The translations under genes were made by a program, and so were the position numbers. From assembly GCA_963576475.1 (NCBI GenBank), contig OY754973.1, positions 6,849,052-6,913,051 on the forward strand: a stretch of DNA of 64,000 nucleotides, written 5' to 3'. Source of the DNA: Molanna angustata (taxonomy: Eukaryota > Arthropoda > Insecta > Trichoptera > Molannidae). The notes under the pieces are model-generated. The model worked only from the letters and a program-made list of their open reading frames with translations, was not told where the DNA came from and did no database searches. Positions 22,648-34,190 of this stretch are shown piece after piece. How positions within the stretch are numbered: position 1 is the stretch's first letter; the number at the start of each line of letters is the position of its first letter.

Positions 22648-23685
22648 AAAGCAAATCACGCTCGTATAATGAAATATATTCTTAAAATATAATCTCCATT
22701 GATTTGTTGAACCAGATTTACCTGGAAGTAATCCTTTGCCTAGTAAAAAATTCTAGCTTAAGCTTTCATTATGTTTGTTTTCTTTTTTCAGTGTCTTTTT
22801 CAATTATATTGTTTCTTCAATGTAGGATCCGCAAATAAAATAATTTTATATATTATATTCCATGAATTAAAACTGGCATTTTTATAAAAATGTTATCTGG
22901 TTTAGTTTAATTCCCAAGAATCCATTGAAAATTTTCTTATTGAATAATACTTATAGACATAGCTCGAGTTTTTTCCTTCAATCAACCCTAGAGTTTTCTT
23001 CTAAAGAAATGACTTTTACAGTATAAAAAACTTGTGCTTCGCCGTTATTATGGAGCTTTTTCATTAATCTTGATTCAAGTTTTTTTTTCATTTACAAAAT
23101 GAGATATTTCAGACGTCTCTCACACCAATGAAATACATATAAAGTTTTTTGGACTTAAAAATATTATTTTTAATCGTTCCATCACTACTGAATTTTTATT
23201 TGTCAACATGTTATTGCCGTTTTCAATGACACTTACACATTAATGATAATCCGTGTTCAATGTGTATTTTTGTGTATAGTGTGCAATGTATAAAATCGAA
23301 ATAAAAAATACAAAAATTGTACACAAATATCGAATAATTTTCTAAATATTATTTTTCAGGAATCAATAGAATTGATTATACGAGTATGTAGTATAGGGAC
23401 CCTCTCAGAGCACCTTTGAAAATACACTAAATATTATTCCCTATTTAAGATTGATCTATGCGTTTCTTGAATTTTATTTCAATCGTTACAATTCTATACA
23501 ATTTTAGGAATGATCTGCTTATTCTTCTAAAGAAGGATATAAGTTGGCAAACAGCTATAAACACGTGAAAAATCACGTGAGCTGCGCAGACAGCGAATTT
23601 GGATTTTTTGCTTGCTTAATTACTAGACCTGAAAACTGCTCAATTATTTGCCGGAAATTATGCCTACAAGTTTCATATTAATCGT

Positions 23686-23815
23686 CACGCCATCATACCC
23701 CTGTTATGGTAGGCAGAGAGAACCGAGCACAATATACTGATTTGCCTACATGCTCATTGTCTATTATTTACACTTCAAACGTTCCCTTCTTTCGGAATAT
23801 TGTTCACATGGTTGA
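23686..23815 (-). pseudogene. RT1-family LINE, 3' fragment
   Basis: The plus strand reads CGTCACGCCATCATACCCC...GGTAGGCAGAGAGAACCGAG, the inverse of the family's SVLSAYP end and terminus. It runs back about 130 bp (GAATATTGTTCACATGGT) and then fades. Heavily damaged. Confidence 0.7.
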
Positions 23816-23829
23816 TAAATAAATATTTG

Positions 23830-24889
23830 CAAATGTAGCACAATAACAATATGCTTCAAAACTGAATTGTTAGCCGACTATAGTAGGTGCATATGTCTTT
23901 AAGTTAGATACATACAAAACCGCCATTAACTTTTGACATTCAATTTGCGCTTTTAAGTACACCGACGCGATGTATGGAGATGTTATCGATATCTTGGCCG
24001 CTAATAGCGTCATTAGCGGCGACATTATATTGTTGGATTAATCTGAAAAAAAAAATACATCCATAAATAACGCTCGACTGCTACATAAGGCTGCTGTGCA
24101 GGGGGACCTCCCCACAGACAACATGTCAAAAATGAAACTGCTAACGTATCGGTTTCCAGAGATTCAACATCGTCTGTCGTACACGATATGTTTCTCGTAA
24201 CAGATTCAGGCAAACAACGAATAACTGGTTAAAATCTGATATCCTGGACTACGTTAATGTTTCTTGATATATTATTATTTTGCACAATACGTTTACCTTC
24301 TTACTTTATAATTGAAACTTGACTTTCAATCCTACGCTTAGCCAGTTTTGGCAATACAATATGACCCTTAAGATATCAGGGTTGCATAAAATCAATTACA
24401 ATTCCACAAAGATTTATCGCCTTTCACATTGCGAGTGTGTCGGCTGATAAGGCACATTTCACCTGATATCCTAATGAGCCGAAAAGGTATAGTTGAAAAT
24501 GTATCATTTTACCTGCTATTAAAGGCTTGAATTCTGAAAGTATGAATGATGGTAACGTAAGATTGTATGTCTGTCTGCCTACCCTATTAAAGACAATCCG
24601 TGATTGTTTGTAAATGAAAATAGGTTGGGTCAACTTTGGCTGAATATATTTATTGTACACGCATTTGTACGTAACCGATATATTTAAATCATTTCGATTT
24701 GACGAAATTATTAAAACGTGTGTCCATGCATATTTTATATGCATATATAATGTTTATTATTATTATATTATGATTCATCAATTCAATAAAGATGACATAA
24801 TAAAGTGAATTTTCTTGTAGTGTGTTGTGACATACATATTATCGTCATATGTATAATCTCTTTATTAATCCGCATTATTTCAATTTGAA
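23830..24889. other. Unassigned sequence
   Basis: Contains short frames on the minus strand (24213-24025 and 24744-24424) without motifs. No repeat matches noticed. Confidence 0.4.
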
Positions 24890-25420
24890 CCAATCTCGCT
24901 TACATCCTCCAGTCACGAAGTTCTTCTCTCATCATTCCGTCTCCATGATTGAGGTTAACTGAAGACGAGATCCTCTCGTGAATAGGTAATCACCGTTAAA
25001 AATTAGATATGTCAGCGACAGTACTCGAACGCGTACGTTATTTGCATATGCAAATCTAACGGCTGCTTACTTCGGCCTCCCCAGACCGAAGACGGCTGCC
25101 TCCATTGTCATTTCTTATTTTTTTTCTCGATAATAAATGGACAGTTTGTCTCGCCTTAGAATTATGACCGTGGCGCTGCCTTTATCGTTGGCTTTGATTT
25201 CAATTTGTTTTCTCCCCTTTTGTTTTTGTGGACCCGCTGCGTAAATTAACCTCATCCCGGTCCGTCAATGTCTAGCCTCGACCTGTATGCCTCACCTGGT
25301 CTCCAAGGAGTGGCGAGCAGACTAATCGACGGATACTTTTCCCTCCGCTCGTTTTCACCGCCGCCAATAAATCGCGATTTTCCCCGATTTATCAATATTA
25401 TGTACGGTTCCAAAAATCCC
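24890..25420. promoter_or_regulatory. GC-richer, non-repetitive block; candidate regulatory DNA
   Basis: It stands out from its AT-rich surroundings and shows no similarity to other parts of the window. It contains a perfect 16-bp palindrome ATTTGCATATGCAAAT (25040-25055), which is two overlapping octamer (POU) sites. ACCTCATCCCGG, GATAATAAATGG and AATAAATCGCGATTTTCC lie nearby. No reading frame is convincing. This is the look of a conserved insect noncoding element, but conservation cannot be judged here. Confidence 0.35.
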
Positions 25421-26694
25421 CGAAAATGAAAAAAGATTATTGTCGTCGTTTTGTTAGAAATGTATTCGAAAGCACTCGATATTTATTTCGGCACGCGTGT
25501 TTTTCTTGGTTCCCGAAAATAACTTTCCTAATGCTCTCCTATAAGAATACACAATAATTTATTACTCGCTAAAATATTTTACCTCCCGAAAGGATCAGAA
25601 GCATTATTGTTCGGCTTAAATAGATTTATTTTTATGACTTTTTCATTCTTTGACGCTTGTTTAAAAATACGAAAAAAAAATTCTTGAATTTTTTTACTAG
25701 AATTAGTGAGGAACACAATATGGAATATAACTATTTATTATTTTTAAAATAACTAAGTTAGATAATATTATGGATGTTAGGCACATGGGTCTATAACGTA
25801 TTTTTTAGCACTTTTCAGTGTAATCTACATCAAATTTAGTATAAATGAATGGGATGGATATTTCAAAATGTTTATGAAATACCTATTTACTGCTTTGTTT
25901 TTAAGAACTTCATTTTCAGTTATTTATTATTGTAACAATTTTATTTAATACAGTTCACTTTGTTGAAATAACAAATGTACGATATTTTTTCATCTGAATA
26001 TATAAAGGACTCAAATTGAAACCTTGTGGAACACCATTTTTATCAAACTTATCTACGTAATTTAAAAAAAATCAGCGTAACCAAATTTGTTAATATATGT
26101 TCCCTAATATACATTATACGTATCGTATCGATTCTAACGATGATGATGGACCACAATTTGTTAAAACGAAGAAATATTTAATCAAACACACAGAAGTAGG
26201 TACTCAACAATTTTTGTCTTCTCTGATCTCGGCACGATCCGGTATAATGATTAGATTTGTATAGACCTTTTCAAATTTGAACGTTTAATGGCGTTCGATG
26301 AATCGTATGTTTTCGATTTTGTTTACCGTTCGCTACTGCCCTCACGTATATGCATAATGCATGCACTCGATTCTTGGATGGAAGACGACGGTAGCTGGAT
26401 GATGTGTCCTGATTTGCGCTCCAATTCTTGACTCAATTAACTCGGTCTCCGTTGTAGGTTCCTCTAATTTTATGTCATTTTTTTGACAATCAATATATAT
26501 TTAACTTCATCAGATGCTTCAAGGAACAATTTTTTTTCATCAAATCGAAGTATGTTAGAGTATGAATGTAGACGTAAGATAGTGCATTATTTAATTATTT
26601 TTATTTGTATAAATGTTCCGTCATTCTATGTTTTTGTCACATAGGCAATATGTTCTAAGTGCCACACTATTCACATGTATGTGAATCACTTCTT
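25421..26694. other. AT-rich, unassigned
   Basis: No gene or clear repeat. A GC-richer patch at 26200-26460 includes TGCATAATGCATGCA. Confidence 0.4.
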
Positions 26695-27153
26695 ATATAT
26701 TAAAGAAACATATCTATCCACAAGTATAAAAGGTAATACGATACAAATTATTCAAGGTTTACCCCTAGGAATTCGGTTTCTATTATTTTTTTGTAGTGGG
26801 TGAAAATTATTTAGAAATTCTAGCGGATACAATAAAATTTTCTATTATATTCTAGCCGAAATGATGGATCTACTTCATGGATTATAGGAGGAAATGCTTA
26901 AGCTAGGTCTGAAAATAAATAAATCCAAAACAAAATTAATGATTGTCTACCAATCTGACAAACTACTGCAGGAGCTACAGGAGCTCTCTCGGATCTAGAA
27001 ATGGCGGGTAAATTTGTTTATATGGGGTCCACTATTACTTACTGATAAAGGAAAGTGTGAAACGGAAATCATAATGATAGCAATGACAAAAAGTGCTATG
27101 ACTAGTCAAAATTGGAATGACCGGAACATATCTTGAAACCTGAAGGTCAATAT
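26695..27153 (+). pseudogene. RT4 LINE (RTE-like), first fragment
   Basis: Decayed polymerase C-terminal region on the plus strand. 26884-27150 reads EEMLKLGLKINKSKTKLM, then after a stop VNLFIWGPLL (the usual FVYLGSTI region in a shifted frame), KCETEI and a final NLKVN. This is the conserved post-reverse-transcriptase segment of RTE-type LINEs. The copy is interrupted at 27153 by a CACTA-like element and resumes at 29586. Confidence 0.8.
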
Positions 27154-29585
27154 CACTCAAAAAATGTAGTTGTTAAAAATAAATGATTTACTGCTAATAA
27201 TAACCAAGCAACTTTGTTATTATAGTACCTTAAAAGTTCGTTGCTAAAAATTGCCAAGTAAATAATCTGCTAATTTTAACCGAGTAGCTTTGTTAACAAT
27301 CTGTAAAAACATTAATCTAGTTACTTGGTTAACAACGGACAACTTTGTATAATTAGCCAAGTAACCTGTCAAATTCAACCAACTTAGTTGGTTATTTTTA
27401 ATCTACTTACTCGGTAATTTGAACCAATTCATTTCATATCTACAGAAAACAACTCGGTTAAATTTAATCTACTTACTCGGTAATCTAAACCAATTCATTT
27501 CGTATCTACAGCAAACAACTCGGTTAAATTTAATCTACTTACTCGGTAATTTGAACCGATTCATTTCGTATCTACAGCAAACAACTCGGTTAAATTTAAT
27601 CTACTTACTCGGTAATTTGAACCGATTCATTTCGTATCTACAGCAAACAACTCGGTTAAATTTATCTACTTACTCGGTAATTTGAACCAATTCATTTCGT
27701 ATCTACAGCAAACAACTCGGTTAAATTTAATCTACTTACTCAGTAATCTGAACATATTTATTCTGTAGCCACAGCAAAGCTACTTGGCTAATTTTTATCT
27801 ACTTACTCAGTATTCTGCTAATTTACACAGTTAGGATATTTGGAGTGAAATAAAATACAGGTTTCATTCAAAATTTTATTTATTGCACAGGAAATATGAT
27901 TTATTGTATTCAAAAAGTATTATGAAAGACATATTAAACATAATGTATAAAAAAAACAACTTTTTATTCTCAAAGAGTACATAATTTTTATTTTATGCAG
28001 GTTAGGTTTGTTCTGAAAATGTAAAAAAAACAACAAACTTTTGGGTTTCGGATCATTTAAATCAGGTATGAACTCTTTTCATGTACATGTGATAGTTACC
28101 TTTACTAAAAATTGCTGAAATTGACGACACAACTCTTCAAATTTTACTGACGGATAAGAAAACGGATTCCGACCACTTCCAACGTTTATTTTTAAATCAC
28201 AGATTATATAGAAGTATTTTGAATTTAACAATTAAAGACAGCGTCTGTTCATAAAGAAAAGAAAACGGATTCCTACCACTTCCAACAATTGTTTTTAAAT
28301 GAAAGATAGCGTCAGCGTCTGTTCCCGTTTGAATGAACCACATATAAAATAGAAGTAACGGATGAACAAGACAGCGGACGAAAAAAAATGTTGCCATAAG
28401 TAAATGTAGACAATCACGTATTGATATTATTTTTTATAAAAAAAAAAAACATTTCTGAGTTATTAACTATCAAAAATAATATTAAGTAATATTTAAATTG
28501 TTTCAAACAGTTATTTCTATTGATAAATTATTTTTTGTACTAGTTTGAAAATAAATAAATATTAAAACGAAATACCATTTTTATATAATATGGTCATTCC
28601 ACCAATATCAACCACCGAAATGTAAATATTTGACATGTCACTTTATACAAATAGAACCTAACCTTAAAATTTACTAAATACAATATTCGTCATAATTATT
28701 ATTGAATGAACATATTATTTGTTTATTTTTCAGTGTGTTAATTCAAGATATGATGTTTAGATATAGATCCTATTTTTGTATTACAGTTTTACGTTCCCGA
28801 GGTTTTTTTCTTAAAAATAATTTTGTAATATGAAAGTGTAAAGTTCTTCTAGGATCGTTTTTTCATTGTCAATACATGTCATTCCCGTGACTGCAGGCTC
28901 CAAATACAACGAAATTAATATGTTTTAAAATTAATGATATTTGTGATATTTTTTAACAATTAAAATGAGTAGGTAATATGAAAGAAAAAAACCATGAACT
29001 TATTATTATTTACCATGTATGGACTTATTACGTGAACTTATTATTATTTATATCTCATCTTAATTCAACTTCATTCAATCATTTTTCAGTGAAAAATGTC
29101 TAATTTGACGAGTATTATACTTTATTTAATCATTTTTATTGTGACATATCATATTTGGCGAGAATAATACTTTATTTAATATTTTTTTAAATATATCGTG
29201 TCAAATTTGAGAAATATTAATATTTTTATGTATGAAATGTAAATTTGACAGATGTCGAATACAAAATGTCCGTATAGGTACCTGTTACTCGGTTAAATTT
29301 AAACAAGTACATTGCTATTGGCAACCAACTTCATTTTAACAGTATTAAATTGTCAGATAATAACCAAGTGCAACTTTGCTATTTTTAATCATGTATAGGT
29401 TAATAACTACCAATATGACTTTTTACATTGCTATTGGTAACCAACTACATTTTAACAGTATTCAATTGTTAGATAATAGCCAAGTGCAACTTTGTTATTT
29501 TTAATCATATATATTGGTTAATAACTACCAATATGACTTTAACCGAGCCAAAAAGGTACTTTGCTAACTTTAGATTTTTTCAGTG
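27154..29585. mobile_element. CACTA-like non-autonomous DNA transposon, 2,432 bp
   Basis: The left end CACTCAAAAAATGTA and the inverted right end CACTGAAAAAATCTA match at 13 of 15 positions. The element is flanked by TAT on both sides (27151-27153 and 29586-29588). CACTR ends with a 3-bp duplication define the CACTA (EnSpm) group. It lies inside an RTE-type LINE. Removing it with one TAT leaves the LINE frame continuous across the site, which confirms the boundaries. Subterminal zones carry many CTCGGTTA/AACCGAG words, typical transposase-binding arrays. No transposase gene was found inside. Confidence 0.85.
27411..27805. repeat. 66-bp subterminal tandem repeat
   Basis: The word TCGGTAAT recurs at 27411, 27477, 27543, 27609 and 27674, with a diverged TCAGTAAT at 27740: periods of 66, 66, 66, 65 and 66 bp. 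Because 66 is a multiple of three it creates a spurious 88-codon frame with a 22-residue repeat. It sits just inside the left end of the CACTA-like element. Confidence 0.95.
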
Positions 29586-29770
29586 TATTGTGCGCACACT
29601 TGTGTTCTCCATTTTCTTATATGGAGTGGAATCGTGAACTTTACGGGCTAGAGATAAAGACAGAATAGACGCGTAGTGCTGAAAATTCCCTGGACAGCAA
29701 AAAGAACAAATATATCTATTATTCTTCAACTTCGTATCACAGTGAGATTGTTGTCTCTGTCTTTAACAGT
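29586..29770 (+). pseudogene. RT4 LINE (RTE-like), second fragment
   Basis: Directly after the CACTA-like element the frame gives VRTLVFSIFLYGVES, then (after a stop) TLRARDKDRIDA and VLKIPWTAKRTNISI. These are the standard order of conserved blocks in RTE-type C-termini. It ends where the SINE at 29771 begins. Confidence 0.85.
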
Positions 29771-29995
29771 CTCGTGGCTCAGTTGGTTAGGTATCTGACT
29801 GCTGATCCAAGGGTCCCGGGTTCGATTCCCGGTGGAGACACAATTTTTAATTGTGTTTTTAGTCTGGATCTGTGAGACGATTAATATCGTAAGTCTCCAG
29901 AATGTGGCAACTTGTTATTGGGTGCATGTTAAAATAATATTTGACATAGTACCTGTAAGTTGCCCGAGAAGTAAAAAATAAACAAATAAATATAT
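29771..29995 (+). mobile_element. tRNA-headed SINE (type 1b), inserted in RT4
   Basis: Pol III A box (TGGCTCAGTTGG) and B box (GGTTCGATTCCC) lead into AGACACAATTTTTAATTGTG, GTCTGGATCTGTGAGACGAT, ATGTGGCAACTTG, ACATAGTACCTGTAAG and a tail of AAAAAATAAACAAATAAATA. It matches 63272-63494 closely. LINE coding sequence continues on both sides, so it is a nested insertion. Confidence 0.9.
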
Positions 29996-30265
29996 ACACG
30001 TCTTTTGGACACATAGCTCGTAGAGGGGAAGACAGCCTTGAAAAGCTCATCATGATCGGAACAGCGCCTGGTATGAGACCGTGGAGCAGATCGCCGATGC
30101 GTTAGTCCTACCATATATTCCTGCTACGTTGTCGTCCATAGAGCCGTCCATCTGGCATCTGATAGGAATACCTGGAGAGCAATGGTCTTCAGCAGCGTAC
30201 ATGATGGCCACGAACGACGACTAGTAAAAAAACGAGTGGGTTTTGACTAACGCTAAACTCCTCAC
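29996..30265 (+). pseudogene. RT4 LINE (RTE-like), third fragment and 3' end
   Basis: The frame resumes with FGHIARRGEDSLEKLIMIG and RSPMR, shifts, and ends AVHLASDRNTWRAM...HDGHERR, the usual RTE finale. The 3' untranslated part begins AACGAGTGGGTTTTGACTAACG at about 30224. Copies of that tail occur inverted at 53583 and 59495. Confidence 0.8.
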
Positions 30266-30477
30266 AAGTCTAAACTCCTAAACAACGCTAAACTCCTCAC
30301 TAATTTTGTATGGAAAATATTCAGCATTTTAATGAAATTAATGAGTTTGTTAAATTATTTTTTATTTAAATATTTTATTATGAAAACTTGATAACTCTTC
30401 AATGCCATTTTATGAAAATGATTTACACTTTTTACCAATTTGAAAATAAAAATTTAAAATTTTATGTTTTGTGAGCT

Positions 30478-30790
30478 TGGGGTCACTTTCAAATATTTGA
30501 CAGTTAAAAAAATTGTGAAGCACTATTCATATATCTTTCAAAGTCTAATGGGGTTTAAGCGAGTATAAGATATACATATTTGCAAAATTTGAAAAGAATC
30601 GGATGAGTACTTTAGTCTGCAATCGATAAAGTAAAATAAATACGCCGTACATAGCACAAAGCACATAGCACACACACACACACAGATACATTGTGATGAA
30701 ACTTTCAGAAAACAATCTCAGCATGATACTAGTTGATAATCTGACAAATTGCGAAAACATAACTCCCCACTATATCCCTTTGGTAATGAG
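30478..30790 (+). repeat. Repeat B, copy 1
   Basis: The segment from GTTTAAGCGAGTATAAGATA through a CACACACACACA patch to TCCCCACTATATCCCTTTGG matches, inverted, 55670-56060. No coding capacity. The GGATGAGTACTTTAGT block is of a type common in insect non-autonomous elements. Confidence 0.7.
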
Positions 30791-30879
30791 AGGTAAAAAC
30801 GCAGATACAAGTGGCTTTGAATAATGTGTTATTTTTTACTTCTTCTTTTTTTGATTTTGATTGATTTTATAGACGTTAG

Positions 30880-31012
30880 AAGTAGAAGAACGTCTAAAAG
30901 ACGATGAATGGATGTGAATGAAGCGAGAAATGTGTGTCAAGAGAGAGGAGTCTGCCGTTCGGTTCTCTCTGCCTACCCCAAAAAAATAAAAATGGCGTGA
31001 TTGTATGATGTC
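30880..31012 (+). pseudogene. RT1-family LINE, 3' terminal fragment
   Basis: GACGATGAATGGATGTGAATGAAGCGAGAAATGTGTGTC then GGTTCTCTCTGCCTACCCC and GGCGTGATTGTATGATG: the last 35 codons (MDVNEARNVCQER, SAYP) and terminus of the family. 5' truncated. Confidence 0.8.
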
Positions 31013-31079
31013 GTAATTTCTTTATCTAATAATATACTTGTTAAATAAACGTATAAAAATCAACCTATATTCATTGCGT

Positions 31080-31219
31080 TAACTAATAAAATATATTTTA
31101 TTTTATTTTCAATTTTTTTGGGAGACTAACAGCTATGAATTTCAGTTTAACATTTAAAATAATAATAAAACAGCCAATTATAAGTCTCCGCTGATAGGAG
31201 TATAAAATAATGATAACTG
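31080..31219 (-). mobile_element. 3' tail of the 57.5-kb LINE family
   Basis: Read on the minus strand: CCTATCAGCGGAGAC, TATAATTGGCTG, CATAGCTGTTAGTCTCCC and a tail of AAAATAAAATAAAATATA. The same order occurs on the plus strand at 58490-58615. Confidence 0.65.
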
Positions 31220-31958
31220 TTGGTTCGTTATATTAATAAAAAAAAATGGAATTTACGAAAACAATACGATCGTCCTACAAAAAGGAAAAAGTCTTCGTAA
31301 AACATTGTATCTTGTTTGATGTGAACTTAACGTTTATTTTGTACTTCGTTTATATCGTCGTGATAAATAATTTAAAAAAAAAAAATCTCTCGATTTCGAT
31401 GGTCGGAGTATCGCCATCATATTTATCGATTACAGCCCATATATTATTTATGATACAACTTGCAATATAATAATTATTGTTTTTATTCCTGGCATCTCTG
31501 GTCCAACAATGGGTTTCCGAGAAAAGAGAGAGGAGACATGACAGTACAGGAAAGGACAGGACAACTGATGCACTGTGGTGCATATTCGACAAAATAATAA
31601 CACGTTCGGATACGTTCAATTTCGTGCAAAATGTCCCGAAGGAATGGAATTATGTCCAGCCCGTGATCGGAATTGATCCAGCTTACGATACTCTGAAATT
31701 TTTTTGTTCATTTCAGATACATGATCTAACATATATTTTATATTGGGTCATTCTGAGAGTTATATTGAGTATGAAGTTGGCCATGAAAAAATACAATTCA
31801 ACAAACAAATTCTTTATTTCATATGATATAAAAAACAGTCAAGTAAAATTATTGGAAATATTTTAATTTGTGTTATGCAACCAGTGTTATATTTATCGTA
31901 AAGCAACTTGAGCTAGTTTTGTTGGTGCGCAGAGCGTACATTTTTGTCTTTTTGATTA
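31220..31958. other. Unassigned sequence
   Basis: A 129-codon plus-strand frame at 31477-31866 lacks recognisable domains. It is bounded by AT-rich DNA and was not accepted as a gene. Confidence 0.35.
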
Positions 31959-31959
31959 G

Positions 31960-32019
31960 TTTCTTGAGCCTTTACGCCCTCCACGGCGTAAAGGCTCAAG
32001 AAATTCGACGGAAACTAGT
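31960..32019 (+). mobile_element. Helitron-type 3' terminus
   Basis: A perfect 19-bp stem (31960-31978 with 31985-32003, loop CTCCAC) is followed 11 nt later by CTAG at 32015-32018 and then T. A GC-rich hairpin about 10 nt before CTRR, with T as the 3' target base, is the hallmark of Helitron 3' ends. The 5' end (TC) and any Rep/helicase gene were not found, so the element's extent is unknown. A relative lies at 36921-36967. Confidence 0.6.
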
Positions 32020-32155
32020 GGATATTTTAAAATAATAAATTGAAATTCAAGAGATCCTATCCGATCCTACAGTGGTTAGTTTTATATCTTCCTAATTTAT
32101 CTACACTATAGAAAATGATCGCTCTTTATATAATCGATTTTTTTTAATTATAATT

Positions 32156-32240
32156 CCGTCCCTTCAGTACCTTCAGCCCATACCGTCCCTTCAGTACCTC
32201 CGACCTACCTTCAGTTCCTCCCGTCTCTTCAATCCCTTCA
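32156..32240. repeat. Degenerate CCGTCCCTTCAGTACCT minisatellite
   Basis: CCGTCCCTTCAGTACCT occurs at 32156 and 32183, followed by weaker units built on CCTTCAG and CCGTCTCTTCA. About four units in all. Confidence 0.75.
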
Positions 32241-33321
32241 GGGAAAAAGTCAAATGACATTTATTTTCGTATTCCTATGTCTATCATTTTCAATTAATTC
32301 CTTTGCGAGATATTAAATAAATTAAAAAGTTAACTTCAGTGCTCGCTTCTGAAGAGCCCACGCCGAAAGCTTGAACGACAATAGTATTATCAAAATTATA
32401 AATACAGAAATATCCAACAACAGAAGACCCGAAGACCTGCGAAGAAATGGAAGGACAGTTGTACCTTTTTCTCTCAGGATAGTCCACCTTTGCAGGTGGA
32501 CACGATCAAGAAAAATATGAAAATATTAAATCCAGAAACCGTCCTGGGTATACGCTCGACAATACACTAAAGTTTAATTGCAATCGGATGAACGGTTCGG
32601 GAGTGCATATCGCACATATCTACATTAGTAATTCTTTGCATACTTGATTTTTTTTAAAAATATCGATAAAACAATCACAAAAAATTACAGAATCAAAAAT
32701 ATAGAATTCAAAATAAAAATTAAAATAGATAAAATAAAACAATAACACTCGATCACGCCGTGCGATTTACCTGTTGCTAACTGAAGTAAGTTCTGTTTTT
32801 GAAAAAAAAAAAAAAAAACGATATAACTTTCCTTACATCCTATTTTAATACTTCTTCCCCATCTCGGTACAGCGGGTAATATCCTTTCTCCGTCAAATTA
32901 TATGATATTTTCGTTTATCGCTTATCTTAATGCACCCATCGATTGACGGGGATTAGCTTTCGGCTGCAGTGCATGGTTTCGAAATTTGCACTTCGTTTTT
33001 TTTTTTACTCTTTTTTTTCGGTTCGTTTTCTGTGTGTATATATTATGAAACTGTTGGAAGGCCTATATATTTATCGAAATTAGCTTTCGATAACAAGGGT
33101 AACAAAACGTATCACAATCTGAAATAAGTTTCGCTTAATTTAGATAATGCTAATGTACTTGGCTATATCACTCGATATCGGGTGGAACGCCAGAAATTAA
33201 TTAAAAAAAAAATGTACTCGTCGTTTGTGACTTAAATGTACTTGGTTAGTGACTCAATACTAGAATCACAAAGATAATGGATCTATTAAACATGATTTAA
33301 ACATGTAATAGTTAAAACTAG
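32241..33321. other. AT-rich unassigned sequence
   Basis: 32520-32630 carries an AATCGGATGAACGGTTCGGG block of the kind common in insect non-autonomous elements. 32930-33000 is a GC-richer patch (CATCGATTGACGGGGATTAG) that could be regulatory. A long A-run lies at 32802-32818. Confidence 0.4.
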
Positions 33322-33354
33322 CCTAGGATGATGGTTTAAAAACCGTCGAAAGCG
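33322..33354 (+). ncRNA. Hammerhead-like hairpin motif (1)
   Basis: CCTAGGAT is followed by a 7-bp stem (33330-33336 with 33341-33347, loop TAAA) and then GAAAGCG. The order CUGANGA-like, stem II, GAAA is that of a hammerhead core, but the first box is altered. It shares this plan with 38802-38833 (minus) and 41045-41078. Catalysis is unproven and unlikely from this copy as it stands. Confidence 0.3.
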
Positions 33355-33554
33355 TTCAGGCTTATATTGTTAAAAACTCGTACGTGGATCAAAACTGTGT
33401 ATTTATGTGATTACAATTTCACATTTATTTAATAAAACATATGAGCTCTTGTTATTTTCTCCACGAAATACACAAAGAAGACAAAATTCCTTTTCTGAAT
33501 TCCCAAAATTCGTCTTCCTAATGGCACTTATCTTATACATCTGTTAAGTGGAAT

Positions 33555-33670
33555 GCATCGCCATCAGATGCCCGCAGTGTTCAAAGCAAGAACACTGTCT
33601 TTTAAGACTGAAAAAAGCTTTATTTCGTAAAACAACACAAGAATGGAACAGCGCCCGTGGAATCATCGTA
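33555..33670 (+). pseudogene. Possible LINE ORF2 C-terminal scrap
   Basis: One frame reads HRHQMPAVFKARTLSFKTEK, and after a stop a nearby frame gives TTQEWNSAR, resembling the RxxxFxxSF...WNSLP end of Jockey/CR1 type ORF2. It is very short and damaged. Confidence 0.3.
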
Positions 33671-34106
33671 TGAGGCTACAAAATTCTTATTATTATAATA
33701 GGAAATATGTATATTGTACATCAGGTGTAATTTTATTATAGTGACAGCCTTTATATAACAGGTCAACAATCTTCAGTTTGTACTCAATTTTATCCGATTG
33801 CATTTACGGTAACATTATTCCAGTGCATTATTTTGTGACGGATATCAACGCTAAGGAATGAAATTACAGAAGATTTGAGTTTTGACGTTAACAAATTTGA
33901 TTATCATATTATCCTTGATGAACGACTTCCGTTCCAGTAGTAGACTGTCATTTCCTCCACAGTAGGACAATGATGTGGGTTCCTACTTGACTCGTCGCTT
34001 GGTTTATCGATAGTTTCTGTCTACATCTGAAACACTCATCACTCAGAGTATTTTGCGAAATCATAACCAATTATGGTGATGATGATTCGTCGACTCTCTA
34101 ACTGGC

Positions 34107-34190
34107 CCAGTTAGTTAGATTTATAAATTCTGGACTAAAGGTCCAGTTTCGATTTTACGGTGGAAACACAGTTTTTCTCTTTCAAGGTAT
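34107..34190 (+). repeat. Degenerate tRNA-like SINE head
   Basis: GGCCCAGTTAGTTAG (A-box side), AAAGGTCCAGTTTCGATTTTACGG (weak B box) and TGGAAACACAGTTTTT follow the order of the type 1b SINE. The remainder is absent. Confidence 0.5.

Noticed and set aside
27419..27685. 88-codon frame with a 22-residue internal repeat
   Set aside because: Produced by the 66-bp subterminal repeat; no start context, and the unit is explained by the transposon.
31477..31866. 129-codon plus-strand frame as a gene
   Set aside because: No recognisable domain, no splice signals or promoter that stand out, and composition close to the AT background.
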